This document shows, in pieces, positions 49,852-58,998 of a stretch of DNA of 64,000 nucleotides; position 1 is the stretch's first letter, and the number at the start of each line of letters is the position of its first letter. A model generated the notes under the pieces. It had not been told where the DNA came from. It did not search any database and worked only from the letters and a program-made list of their open reading frames with translations. This DNA comes from Frankiales bacterium (GTDB lineage: Bacteria; Actinomycetota; Actinomycetes; JAFAQI01), in contig JAICXJ010000009.1 in the NCBI GenBank assembly GCA_025980465.1, positions 26,414-90,413 of the forward strand. The letters are read 5' to 3'. Made by a program: the position numbers and the translations under genes.

Positions 49852-51514
49852 TGCGGCGTCCGCTCCTGGCGAGATCGCGCCGTCCCCGCAACGACAGCAA
49901 CAAGCCGACCGTTGAGCGGTCCAGCACTGCTGCGACGGCGAGGTCGACCGCCACCGCTATCGCGGCCACGGTCACCGCGATCAATAGGTCGGCGACCACC
50001 CCGCGGCTGCCGGCAAGCGCTTGAGCGGTTCCCCACCCGGCAACGCCCGCGACCAGGCCGGCGACGAGAGCCGCCATGGCCGCCCGTGCCACACCCCCCA
50101 GGGGCGTGGTGGCGGTCGTGCGACGTACTGCCACCAGCAGCCAGCCTCCCATCACGGTGACGCCGAGTGAGGTGCCGAGGCCGATCGCCGCGACTGTCCA
50201 ACCCCGGGGCATCGTCGCGGCCAGCACGATGTCGGCGGCGACCGCGACCGCCCAGCCGCCGACGGCCGCCGTCGCCGGAGTCCGCGCGTTGCCTTGCGCG
50301 TACAGCGCCCGGGACAGCAGCGCAACCAGGCCGTAGCCGAGCAACCCCGGCGCGAAGCAGACCAGCCCTCGACTCAACACCTCGGGCGAGACGTGACCAG
50401 GCGCACCCAGCACCACGACCTTCGCGAGCGGTCCAGCCGTCGCGACCATCACGGCCGTCCCGGCGGCAGCGACAACGGTCAGCACCCGCGCCGTCCGCGC
50501 CAACGTCGTGGCATAACGGTCACGCTCGCCGGACTGCCAAGCCGCCGTCATGCCAGGGAAGGTGCTGGTCGCGAGGGGGACGGCGGCAACCGCCCAGGGC
50601 ACGGTGAACACGGTCCACGCCAGGTTGTAGAGCACGACCGCCCCGGCTGTGCCGCGGTCGTTCGCGAGGCGCAGCACCACGGCAGTCGCCAAGTCCTGGC
50701 TGCCGAGTACCAGAGCCCCGGAGACAGCCATCCGGCGCACCGTCACGGCGGCGCCCGGCGGAAAGCGGAAGCTGGGTCGCACCTTCAGTCGCAGCCGGAA
50801 CGCCGGGACCAGCATCGGCACGGCCAGCGCGGCCACGCCGAGCGTCGTACCGACCGAGAGGATCAACTCATGTGAGCGGCTGAGCGTGGACAGGTCACGC
50901 TCGCGATGACTCGCGACCCCGGCGAACACGGCGTACGCGGCGATCACGACGAGGCTCGACACCAATGGGCCGAGAGCCGGACCGAGAAAGCGCCGGTGAC
51001 CCTGCAGGGTTCCGATCAGGATGACCGCGAGCCCGTAGATGACCACCTGCGGCAGGAAGACCGCCAGCATCCGGGCGCCGACCGCGACCTCCTCGCCCGC
51101 TCGACACCCCGGATGCCCGTTGCCCACCAGCAGACGCATCACTGGCTGGGTAATCGCGAAACCGATCAGCATGATCGGGACGAGCAGCGTCGCGGCCCAG
51201 GTCAGCAGCGCCGAGAAGGTGCGGTCGACGACTGCCCGATCACCGGTCGCGGCCGGGCCGGCGATGACGGGTACGACGAGGCTGGACAGTGCGCCGCCTG
51301 CCACGACGTCGAAGATGATGTTCGGCACTGTGTTCGCGGTGAAGTAGGTGTCGCCGAGGCAGCTCGGCCCGACTGTCCGGGCGAACACGATCACTCGGAC
51401 GAAACCCATGAGACGTGCGAGGACGGTCGCGGTGGCGATCAGCAGCGCCGCCCTGGCGACGCCCGAGCCGCCGGCTATCCCCGCCGGTGACGTTTCGTTC
51501 GGCCGCTGGCTCAC
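49844..51514 (-). CDS. murJ: Lipid II flippase MurJ/MviN-like
   Basis: 556 residues, about 14 membrane helices. MGFVRVIVFARTVGPSCLGDTYFTANTVPNIIFDVVAGGALSSLVVPVI is the conserved MviN start with Arg and Asp residues. It belongs to the MOP exporter superfamily and should flip lipid-linked peptidoglycan precursor. It lacks the C-terminal pseudokinase extension found in the mycobacterial protein, so it may instead serve another lipid-linked glycan. Overlaps genes on both sides. Confidence 0.88.
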   Translation of the reverse strand: MSQRPNETSPAGIAGGSGVARAALLIATATVLARLMGFVRVIVFARTVGPSCLGDTYFTANTVPNIIFDVVAGGALSSLVVPVIAGPAATGDRAVVDRTFSALLTWAATLLVPIMLIGFAITQPVMRLLVGNGHPGCRAGEEVAVGARMLAVFLPQVVIYGLAVILIGTLQGHRRFLGPALGPLVSSLVVIAAYAVFAGVASHRERDLSTLSRSHELILSVGTTLGVAALAVPMLVPAFRLRLKVRPSFRFPPGAAVTVRRMAVSGALVLGSQDLATAVVLRLANDRGTAGAVVLYNLAWTVFTVPWAVAAVPLATSTFPGMTAAWQSGERDRYATTLARTARVLTVVAAAGTAVMVATAGPLAKVVVLGAPGHVSPEVLSRGLVCFAPGLLGYGLVALLSRALYAQGNARTPATAAVGGWAVAVAADIVLAATMPRGWTVAAIGLGTSLGVTVMGGWLLVAVRRTTATTPLGGVARAAMAALVAGLVAGVAGWGTAQALAGSRGVVADLLIAVTVAAIAVAVDLAVAAVLDRSTVGLLLSLRGRRDLARSGRRNV

Positions 51515-52347
51515 GCCGCCGGCGGCGCACTGCGGCGCGCCACGTCCGCGCGACCGGCGCGGTCAATCGCATCCAGCAGCGGGTGACCCTCGATCACCGC
51601 ACTGAAGCTCACCCGCTCGCTCGCCAGCGTCAGGCCGACGATCGCGGCAGCGATCGCCGCCCGGCCGAGGCGGGAACGACGCAGCGTCGCGGAGATCCCC
51701 AGTGAGGCGCCGAGGGCCGCGGCTCCGCAGTCACCGAGCATCGCGTGCTCCGGCAGATCGATCGGAAGGGCAGCAATCGACGCTCCCGCGGCAACCGCCG
51801 CCGCGGCGCTGGCCGGACCTCGGCTGGTGCGCCGCAGCACGGTAGCCGCGACAGCAGTTGCCTTGGCCGCGCGCCCGGGACGCAGGTCGAACAGGTTCAC
51901 CAGGTTCGCCGACCCGGCGATCAGGACCGTGTCGACAGCGGTGTCGAACCAGGAGCGTCGCCGCTGTCGTGAGCTCACAGTGGCGGTCGCGGTCAGCGCG
52001 GCGAGTTTGACCAGCCCGGTCGTGACCCGACCCTCAGCGAGCGCCTGCAGGTGGCCGCCGAGGCCGCGGGCATGGGTGTCGCCGTACCGGTCGTCGTACC
52101 CGCCGACAAGTGCCGCGCCGGCTACCGCGAGCACTGCGCCGCGGCGCGGACCGGGGACACCGATGACGGTTCCGCTGATCACGCCGGCCGCCACTGCTGG
52201 GCCGAGCAGCAGGCTGACCTCGCGATCCCGGTAGTTGCGGCGCGTCCACGACGGCGACCCCGCGGCCGGCGACGACTGGAGCCAGCGCCAGGCGGCTCCC
52301 GTGACCAGCGCGGCCACCGCCTCGGCACGACGCGGCGAGGCGATCAC
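51511..52347 (-). CDS. MraY/WecA-like phospho-sugar transferase, divergent
   Basis: 278 residues, hydrophobic. Polyprenyl-phosphate phospho-GlcNAc/MurNAc-pentapeptide transferase motifs survive: VGGYDDRYGD (paired Asp), ANLVNLFDLRPGRA (NLxxLxD) and MLGDCGAAALGASLG (GDxG). The membrane segments are Ala-rich and divergent and the protein is shorter than MraY. It overlaps murJ and mctB by four bases each. A role in priming a lipid-linked glycan that the adjacent flippase exports is inferred. Confidence 0.75.
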   Translation of the reverse strand: MIASPRRAEAVAALVTGAAWRWLQSSPAAGSPSWTRRNYRDREVSLLLGPAVAAGVISGTVIGVPGPRRGAVLAVAGAALVGGYDDRYGDTHARGLGGHLQALAEGRVTTGLVKLAALTATATVSSRQRRRSWFDTAVDTVLIAGSANLVNLFDLRPGRAAKATAVAATVLRRTSRGPASAAAAVAAGASIAALPIDLPEHAMLGDCGAAALGASLGISATLRRSRLGRAAIAAAIVGLTLASERVSFSAVIEGHPLLDAIDRAGRADVARRSAPPAA

Positions 52348-53294
52348 GGTGTCGGGCTGGGGCTCAACACGGGTGCGTCATGGGGCGCGAGACCGAATGC
52401 CCCGACCCGACCGCTCGATGCGGCGGCGAGCGCGATCACCGTGGCGATCCGGCCGGCCGGACTGTCGACGGCATCGACCGTCGTCACCGTCTTCGGCAAC
52501 GTCGGGTCGGCCCGCGCGACGTCGAGCGTGCCGCCGGTCCGGTTCGGATCGATCGTCGGACCCGCCAGCACGACGCCTGCCGCGGAAGCGCGGAGCTGCT
52601 TTGCGAGGGTGATCAGAACGCTGTCCTGGCCCGTTGTCGTCGCCGGTGTCGCATCCGTTGCCGCGCCCGCCGGGACCAGCATGACGGCGTACTCAGCCGT
52701 GCGGGTCGGCAGTGGCCCCGCAACGCTGAGCATCTTGCCGGCCGAGAAGGTGGAGAGCACCGAGGCGAGCCGGGCCTGGGTTGCCGGCAGGCTTGCGGGC
52801 CGGGCCAGGAGCGTGTGGGCGAAGACGTAGCCGGCCTGGATCGCGCCGTTCTGCCTCGGCAGGGTCTGGCCGCGGGAGAGCTCACGGGCCAGCTGTCCGA
52901 GCTCGGCATCCTGGCTCGAGTCGAGGAACGTGGAGTTGAGGCCAACGTCCGCGACGACCGTTGCGCCGGCTTCGGTCAAGGTCGTCGTGAGGTTCCTTCG
53001 GACGCTGCCGTCGACCCCGGGGGCCGACACCAGCGCGACCGTCCTGCCGGCGAGCCGGCCGGCGACCGCGTAGGGCTCCACCGCAGCGGTGAAGGTGGTC
53101 AGCGCGCCGTTTCGGCCGGACAGCTGATGGTTCGCGACGTTGAGCCGGCGGTTGTCGCTGAGCACCGAGTTCGCCTGGTGCTTCAGGTTGTGGGTGACCG
53201 CACTCTGCAGCGTCGTGCTGCCGAGAAACAAGCCGAGCGCCAGCGCCAGGAACACCGCGACGATCGAGACGATGTGGTAGCGAAAGTCGATCAA
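52344..53294 (-). CDS. mctB: MctB-like channel/copper-transport protein (SteB-like)
   Basis: 316 residues. MIDFRYHIVSIVAVFLALALGLFLGSTTLQ is the family N-terminus with one membrane helix, followed by a coiled-coil-prone stretch and extracytoplasmic domain. M. tuberculosis MctB is needed for copper resistance; the C. glutamicum homologue pairs with SteA in cell-division-related functions. No evident Cys/Met copper motif was seen. steA is directly upstream. Confidence 0.87.
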   Translation of the reverse strand: MIDFRYHIVSIVAVFLALALGLFLGSTTLQSAVTHNLKHQANSVLSDNRRLNVANHQLSGRNGALTTFTAAVEPYAVAGRLAGRTVALVSAPGVDGSVRRNLTTTLTEAGATVVADVGLNSTFLDSSQDAELGQLARELSRGQTLPRQNGAIQAGYVFAHTLLARPASLPATQARLASVLSTFSAGKMLSVAGPLPTRTAEYAVMLVPAGAATDATPATTTGQDSVLITLAKQLRASAAGVVLAGPTIDPNRTGGTLDVARADPTLPKTVTTVDAVDSPAGRIATVIALAAASSGRVGAFGLAPHDAPVLSPSPTP

Positions 53295-53370
53295 CGGCCG
53301 CGTCCGGATGCTCCTGGCACGCGGCGAATCCTATCGATGGTTGTTCCCTCACTCGGACGGCTGCGGGCGG

Positions 53371-54555
53371 TCACAGCAGGTGGCGGAGCCAGTGGGTGAA
53401 GTGCCCCCAGTCGGTGGAGAAGTACTCCCGGTAGAGCTGGCCGCCGGGAGTCACGTACAACGCCACGGTGAACGCCAGCGCAGTGGCGAGCACCAGCAGC
53501 ACCAGCGAGTACACCGGGATCCGGCTGCGGTAGAGCCGGCTCACCCCTTTCGCATCGACCAGCTTGCCGCCGACGCGAAGCCGGGTGAGGAAGGTGCTGG
53601 CCATCCCGGCCCGCCCCTTGTCGAGGAACTCGACGAGCGTCGCATGGGTGCCGACCGCCACGATCAGCGACGCGCCGCCGTCGTCGGCGAGCAGCAGCGC
53701 GACATCCTCGCTGGTCCCAGCCGCCGGGAAGATCACCGGCGCGATCCCGAGATCCTGGACCCGCGACAGACCGGGCGCCGTCCCGTCGCGGTAGGCGTGG
53801 ACCACGATCTCGGCCCCGCAGCGCAGCGCGGTATCACTGACCGAGTCCATGTCGCCGACGATGACGTGAGGCTTCAAGCCCTCCTCGAGAAGCGCGTCGG
53901 CGCCGCCATCGACGCCGATCAGGATCGGCTTGTACTCACGGACGTAGTGGCGCAGCGCGAGCAGGTCCTCGCGGTAGTTGTAACCACGGACGACGACGAG
54001 CGCGTGGCGGCCTTCGAGCGGGGTGGCTATGTCCGGGACTCCGACGCCGTCGAGCAGCAGGTCACGCTCGCGCCGGAGGTACTCCATCGTGTTCGACGCG
54101 AAGGCTTCGAGCTGCGCCGCCAGCCCCTCGCGGGCCTCGGCTGTCGCCCGCGCGACCGAATCCGTGGTCTGGCTGACCCCCTTGAGCAGCACCCCACCGT
54201 CGAGGTCGAAGACGGTGTCGTCGAGCAGCCGGACCAGATCGCCCTCGCGTAACCGGGCGAAACCGTCCGGACCGACATCGTCGAGCAATGGCACACCGGC
54301 AGCGATCAGGATGCCCGGGCCAAGATTCGGGTAGCGCCCGGAGATGCTCGGCGACAGGTTGATCACGGCCGCGACGCCCCGGTCGATGAGGGCTTCGGCC
54401 GCCACTCGGTCGAGATCGACGTGGTCGATCACGGCGATATCGCCGGCTCGCAGCCGCCGGGTGAGGTTCTTGGTGCGACGGTCCAGGCGCACCGGCCCGA
54501 CGACTCCCGGCGGTTGGTCGCCCGGCCGAGTCCGTCGCATCTGGGCCAGCCTCAT
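53371..54555 (-). CDS. steA: SteA-like septation protein (thiamin-pyrophosphokinase fold)
   Basis: 394 residues from the ATG at 54555; ATG at 54540 is an alternative. RLDRRTKNLTRRLRAGDIAVIDHVDLDRVAAEALIDRGVAAVIN opens the protein; ILIGVDGGADALLEEGLKPHVIVGDMDSVSD is thiamin-pyrophosphokinase-like. A C-terminal membrane helix (VYSLVLLVLATALAFTVALYV) precedes a short outside tail. Pairs with the MctB/SteB-like gene downstream. Confidence 0.9.
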   Translation of the reverse strand: MRLAQMRRTRPGDQPPGVVGPVRLDRRTKNLTRRLRAGDIAVIDHVDLDRVAAEALIDRGVAAVINLSPSISGRYPNLGPGILIAAGVPLLDDVGPDGFARLREGDLVRLLDDTVFDLDGGVLLKGVSQTTDSVARATAEAREGLAAQLEAFASNTMEYLRRERDLLLDGVGVPDIATPLEGRHALVVVRGYNYREDLLALRHYVREYKPILIGVDGGADALLEEGLKPHVIVGDMDSVSDTALRCGAEIVVHAYRDGTAPGLSRVQDLGIAPVIFPAAGTSEDVALLLADDGGASLIVAVGTHATLVEFLDKGRAGMASTFLTRLRVGGKLVDAKGVSRLYRSRIPVYSLVLLVLATALAFTVALYVTPGGQLYREYFSTDWGHFTHWLRHLL

Positions 54556-54651
54556 TGCTACGCAGTCTGCCAGAGCGACGCAGTCGCCAGAGCAGTCTTG
54601 GCCATCACCGGACCGCGGCAAGGCGGATCCAGCTGAGCGGACCCGGTCGGG

Positions 54652-56421
54652 TCAGCGACCGGACTTCGCCTCGGCGGCGGTCGCGAGCAACTCCTTGGCG
54701 TGACCGCGCGCCAGTTTCGACTCCTCCTGGCCGCCGAGCATGCGGGACAGCTCGCGCAGCCGGTCGTCGCCGTCGATCAGGTCGACCTCGCTCGACGTGA
54801 CGACTCCGCGCCCCGGCTTCGCGACAACCACATGCCGGTCGGCGAACGCCGCGACCTGCGGGAGATGGGTCACGACGAGCACCTGAGCGCTGCGGGCGAG
54901 CGACGCCAGGCGGCGTCCCACTTCGACCGCCGCTCGACCACCGACGCCGGCGTCGACCTCGTCGAAGACGAAGGTGGGGACCGGATCGGCTCCGGCGAGG
55001 ACGATCTCAACTGCGAGCATCACCCGCGAGAGCTCGCCGCCCGACGCGCCGCGGTGCAGCGGCCGATCCGGCGCGCCCTCGTGCGCGACCAGTCGGAACT
55101 CGACGTCATCAACACCCCACTGTCCGAACGCGACGCTCTCGCCATCGACCACGAGACCGTGCGGGTCGGCGCGACGGCTCACCACGACCGGCACAGCGGC
55201 CGCCGGCATGGCCAGCCCGGACAACTCGACGGAGACCGCGCATTCGAGTCGCGCGGCAGCCGCGGTCCGCGCCTGCGACAGCCTGGTCGCAGCCCCGGTC
55301 AGGCGACTCAGGACCTCGTCGCGCCGCTGACCCAGCTCGCCGACCCGGCTGTCGTCATCGTCGAGTCCGCCGAGTCGTGCCCGCGCCTGGCCGGCCCACT
55401 CCAGGACGCCGGCGATGTCGGCTGCGTACCGCTTCGTCAGGCCCGACAGCCGAGCCAGCCGTTCCTGCACAACGGCTAGCCGCTGCGGGTCGGCGTCGAG
55501 CCGATCGAGATACGCCGACAGATCCACCGCCACGTCGGTGAGCTGGTACGACGACTCAGCCAGCCGGCCGGCCAGCGCGTCGAGCTGGGCATCGTGGCCG
55601 CGCACCGCATCGAGATCCCGGCGAGCGGCGCCCAGCAGGCCGAGCGCATCCGATCGGGCATCCGGCGCCGGTGATGCGCCGGCGTCGGTCTCGGCGCCGT
55701 GCAGGGCGACGTGGGCGGACCGCGCCGCCGCCCGCAGTGCCTCGGCGTGGCCGAGCCTCGCCGCCTCGGCGGCGAGCATGGTGTCCTCGCCGGCGGTTGG
55801 CTCGACCGCGTCGATCTCGGCGAGGCCATGCCGGAGCGCGTCGGCCTCGAGGGTGCGTTCCCGGCGGTGGGCGGTGATCGCTTCGAGTTCGGCACGGATG
55901 GTGGCAAGCTCGGCGAACGCGGCGCGGTAGTCGGACAGCGGCGCTGCCACGGCGTCGCCGGCGTACCGGTCGAGCACGCCACGCTGGACGCCGGGGCGAA
56001 GTAACCCGCGCTGGTCGGCCTGGCCATGGACGGTCACCAGGTCCTCGGCGATGGTGGCCAGCGTCGCCACCGGCACCGAGCGGCCACCGAGGAACGCCCG
56101 GGACCGGCCGTCGGCGGTGATCGAACGGGCGACCAGCAACTCGTCGCCCTCGTCGCCATCAAGCGTGCCGCCGCACTCCTCGACAATCGCGAGGGCGGGG
56201 CTACTCGCCCCGATCCGGAACCGGCCTTCGATCTCGGCCTTCGGGTACCCGCCTCTGACCAGCCCGCTGTCGGCGCGACCGCCCAACAGCAGTCCGAGGC
56301 CGGTCAGCAGCATCGTCTTGCCGGCGCCGGTCTCGCCGGTCACGGCGGCGAAGCCGGGCCCGAGCTCGAGCACCGCTTCGTCTATTGCGCCGAGCCCACG
56401 GATCCGAAGCTCGAGCAGCAC
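54652..56421 (-). CDS. recN: DNA repair protein RecN
   Basis: 589 residues from the GTG at 56421; the upstream codons lack similarity. SMC-like ATPase: Walker A TGETGAGKTMLLTGLGLLLGG, a coiled coil through the middle, signature ELSRVMLAVEIVL and Walker B TFVFDEVDAGVGG. It acts in double-strand break repair. Conserved block recN-nadK-tlyA. Confidence 0.95.
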   Translation of the reverse strand: MLLELRIRGLGAIDEAVLELGPGFAAVTGETGAGKTMLLTGLGLLLGGRADSGLVRGGYPKAEIEGRFRIGASSPALAIVEECGGTLDGDEGDELLVARSITADGRSRAFLGGRSVPVATLATIAEDLVTVHGQADQRGLLRPGVQRGVLDRYAGDAVAAPLSDYRAAFAELATIRAELEAITAHRRERTLEADALRHGLAEIDAVEPTAGEDTMLAAEAARLGHAEALRAAARSAHVALHGAETDAGASPAPDARSDALGLLGAARRDLDAVRGHDAQLDALAGRLAESSYQLTDVAVDLSAYLDRLDADPQRLAVVQERLARLSGLTKRYAADIAGVLEWAGQARARLGGLDDDDSRVGELGQRRDEVLSRLTGAATRLSQARTAAAARLECAVSVELSGLAMPAAAVPVVVSRRADPHGLVVDGESVAFGQWGVDDVEFRLVAHEGAPDRPLHRGASGGELSRVMLAVEIVLAGADPVPTFVFDEVDAGVGGRAAVEVGRRLASLARSAQVLVVTHLPQVAAFADRHVVVAKPGRGVVTSSEVDLIDGDDRLRELSRMLGGQEESKLARGHAKELLATAAEAKSGR

Positions 56422-56488
56422 ACCCGCAGGGTAGGCGCGGGCACCGACAGCGGCGCCGTGGCGCGCCGAGGCCGTGGACAACCCGCAG

Positions 56489-57376
56489 TCAGCGGCCGCT
56501 CCAGCCCTGTACCGGAAGCTGGAACTTCTCGACCAGCCGGTCGGTGAACGGGGCGCTGCGCAGCCGGACCAGCCGAATGGGTGCCGTGCTGCGCACCACC
56601 TCCAACCGGTCGCGCGCCGCCAGGGTGTGGCTGCGACGGCCGTCGCAGAACAGCACCGCCGGCACCTCGAGGTCGGTCAGCTCGATCGCCACCGTCGACG
56701 CCGGCGAGACGACGAGGGGTCGGGCGAACAGCGCGTGGGCGCTGATCGGTACGACGAGCACCGCCTGCACCGAGGGCCACACGACCGGACCGCCGGCCGA
56801 GAACGCGTACGCGGTGGACCCGGTGGGAGTGGCGCAGACAATCCCGTCGCAACCCCACCGCGACAACGGCCGACCATCGATCTCCAGAACGATGTTGATC
56901 ATGTGCTCGCGCGCGTCCTTCTCGACTGAGACGTCGTTGAGCGCCCAGTCCCGGATGACGGTCTCGCCGTCACGGAGCACGCAGACCTCGAGAGCGAGCC
57001 GCTCCTCGACGTCGTAGTCACCCGCCAGCACCCTGGCGGCGGTGGTGTCGAGGGACATCGGGTCGGATTCGGCGAGGAATCCGACATGACCGAGGTTGAC
57101 ACCGAGCAGCGGCGTCGACTGCGGTCGCGCGAACTCGGCGGCTCGGAGCAGGGTGCCGTCGCCGCCGAGGGCGATGACCAGCTCAGCGCCGTCCGCCGCG
57201 GTCGGGTCGTTGGCGACCGTCTGCGCGGCGGGCAGGGCCACCTGCTCCGCCTCATCGGCGAGCACACGCACCTCGATTCCGGCATCGATCAGTCGTCCGG
57301 CGAGATCCCCGGCGGCCGCGATCGCCGGGGCCCGCCGAGCGTGAATCACCAGCAGGACGGATCGGTCGGCACTCAC
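56489..57376 (-). CDS. nadK: NAD kinase
   Basis: 295 residues. ELVIALGGDGTLLRAAEFA is the GGDG loop; GCDGIVCATPTGSTAYAFSAGGPVV is the substrate-binding segment; NDVSVEK holds conserved residues. It phosphorylates NAD to NADP. The start overlaps the tlyA stop by four bases. Confidence 0.96.
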   Translation of the reverse strand: MSADRSVLLVIHARRAPAIAAAGDLAGRLIDAGIEVRVLADEAEQVALPAAQTVANDPTAADGAELVIALGGDGTLLRAAEFARPQSTPLLGVNLGHVGFLAESDPMSLDTTAARVLAGDYDVEERLALEVCVLRDGETVIRDWALNDVSVEKDAREHMINIVLEIDGRPLSRWGCDGIVCATPTGSTAYAFSAGGPVVWPSVQAVLVVPISAHALFARPLVVSPASTVAIELTDLEVPAVLFCDGRRSHTLAARDRLEVVRSTAPIRLVRLRSAPFTDRLVEKFQLPVQGWSGR

Positions 57377-58170
57377 TGCGGACCCGCCTCGATGGCGGCC
57401 GTCACTGCGGTGGCTTCGAGCCTGCCGACACCGGCCCTAAGCCACAGGAAGTACTCCACGTTCCCGGCGGGCCCGGGAAGCGGGCTCGCCACCACTGCGC
57501 GGGCACCGAGCCCGAGCCGTTCGGCGTGGTCGGCGACCCGCTGGACCGTGGCTCCCCTGACCAGCGGATCGCGGACCACCCCACCGTCCCCGACGGCGTC
57601 AGGGCCGGCCTCGAACTGCGGCTTCACCATCACCAGCAGATCGCCGTCGGGCTCCACGCAGTCAGCGAGTGCGCCGAGGACCAGGGTCAGCGAAATGAAC
57701 GACAGATCGGCGACCGCCAGGCCGACCGGGCCGCCGATCCGTTCTGCGGTGAGGGTGCGGACGTTGGTGCGATCGCGAATGGTCACCCGGGGGTCGGTCT
57801 GCAGCCGCCAGGCGAGCTGCCCGTACCCCACATCCACTGCGACGACCTCCCGGGCCCCGCGTCTGAGCAGCGTCTGGGTGAAGCCGCCCGTGGATGCGCC
57901 GGCGTCGAGGCAGCGGCGGTCGGCCACGACCAGCTCCGGCCAATGGTCGAGCGCGCCGGCGAGCTTGTGGGCGCCGCGTGACACGACGTCATCGTCGAGC
58001 GCGGTGGCCACCTGCACTGAGGTAGCCGGGTCGACGGCGGTCGATGCCTTTCGGGCTGGCAGGCCGCCAACCTTGACCTTGCCCTCGTTCACCAGGTCCA
58101 GCGCGTGCTGCCGCGAGCGCGCTAGGCCGCGTCGCACCAGCTCCGCGTCGAGTCGGGCCTTGCGCACCAT
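57373..58170 (-). CDS. tlyA: TlyA-family rRNA 2'-O-methyltransferase
   Basis: 265 residues from the ATG at 58170. N-terminal S4 domain (RLDAELVRRGLARSRQHALDLVNEGKVKVGG) plus FtsJ-like methyltransferase with CLDAGASTGGFTQTLL and LLVMVKPQFEAG. TlyA methylates 16S and 23S rRNA and confers capreomycin sensitivity in mycobacteria. One base separates its ATG from the stop of the upstream small gene. Confidence 0.95.
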   Translation of the reverse strand: MVRKARLDAELVRRGLARSRQHALDLVNEGKVKVGGLPARKASTAVDPATSVQVATALDDDVVSRGAHKLAGALDHWPELVVADRRCLDAGASTGGFTQTLLRRGAREVVAVDVGYGQLAWRLQTDPRVTIRDRTNVRTLTAERIGGPVGLAVADLSFISLTLVLGALADCVEPDGDLLVMVKPQFEAGPDAVGDGGVVRDPLVRGATVQRVADHAERLGLGARAVVASPLPGPAGNVEYFLWLRAGVGRLEATAVTAAIEAGPQ

Positions 58171-58171
58171 G

Positions 58172-58486
58172 TCACTGCTCGTCGTCGAGCTCGGCCAGCG
58201 CGTCATGCAGCTGACGCTGTACGTCGTCGAAGATCTCGACGTGCTGCTCGAGGGGAGCGGACTCGACGTCGCGAAGCCGTTCGAGGGTGGCGTCGACCGC
58301 CGGCTCGCCGGTGGGCTTCGGTCGGATCGGAAGCTCGGTCTGCGCAGCCGCGGAGCCGCCCTCGGCCGACGGCGACGGGTCCACCGCAGACTCAGGCTCG
58401 GTCGGGGCTGCCTCTGCCGCCTCAGCGGCCGCCCCGGAAGCGGGCTCGACGGCGCCGTTCTCCGGCGCGATCCGCTCGTCGTCCAT
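58172..58486 (-). CDS. Small acidic protein (Rv1693-like position)
   Basis: 104 residues from the ATG at 58486. A disordered Ala/Glu/Pro-rich N-terminal part precedes a helical end AVDATLERLRDVESAPLEQHVEIFDDVQRQLHDALAELDDEQ, a motif common to small actinobacterial proteins encoded just before tlyA. Function unknown. Confidence 0.75.
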   Translation of the reverse strand: MDDERIAPENGAVEPASGAAAEAAEAAPTEPESAVDPSPSAEGGSAAAQTELPIRPKPTGEPAVDATLERLRDVESAPLEQHVEIFDDVQRQLHDALAELDDEQ

Positions 58487-58598
58487 CGGCGCAGACGGTA
58501 TCCGACCGGCAGCAGAATCGGCGTGCGCTAGCGTCGCTCGCCGTGTGGCCGGGTCCAGGGGCGGTTGCGGCGGGGCCGCATTTGTCGAGGGGCACGGC

Positions 58599-58958
58599 GT
58601 GGCGACGGTGAAGCAGTGCCGGCTCGCCCTCGACGGGCTGGCCAAGTCTCTCGACGAGGTCGATCCGGAGCTGCGGACCAGGCACGTGCCCACCCGCAGC
58701 GTCCTGTGCCGGGTGACCGACCTCCAGGTGACGTTCACCGCGCGGCTGGATCCCGACGGCGTCCACGACATCAGGCAGGTCCGCAAGGGCTTCGAGGACA
58801 ACGCCGATGCCGACGTCAAGTTGGCGCTCCACAGCGACCAGCTCATCGCGCTGGCAGCCGGCGACGAGGACTTTCTCACCGCCTGGCTGCGGGGCCGGGT
58901 GCACGTGTCGGCGTCTGTGCGCGACATGCTCCGGCTACGCTCGCTCGGCGGCTTCTAG
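58599..58958 (+). CDS. SCP2-like sterol carrier domain protein
   Basis: 119 residues from a GTG with GAGGGG six bases upstream. Pattern TRSVLCRVTDLQVTFTARLDPDGV and DNADADVKLALHSDQLIALAAGDEDFLTAWLRGRVHVSASVRDMLRLR fits the SCP2/alkyl-sulfatase C-terminal fold that binds lipids. It is the only plus-strand gene between 27.6 and 60 kb, set between the Rv1693-like and HAD genes, which are minus strand. Confidence 0.8.
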   Translation: MATVKQCRLALDGLAKSLDEVDPELRTRHVPTRSVLCRVTDLQVTFTARLDPDGVHDIRQVRKGFEDNADADVKLALHSDQLIALAAGDEDFLTAWLRGRVHVSASVRDMLRLRSLGGF

Positions 58959-58983
58959 CGCCTGACCTGGATAAATGCCCTGT

Positions 58984-58998
58984 ACCTCTAGTCGAGGT
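58984..58998. repeat. 15-bp palindrome ACCTC-N5-GAGGT at the HAD gene end
   Basis: ACCTCTAGTCGAGGT, perfect 5-bp arms, spanning the TAG stop of the HAD gene in an AT-rich patch between convergent genes. Confidence 0.45.
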
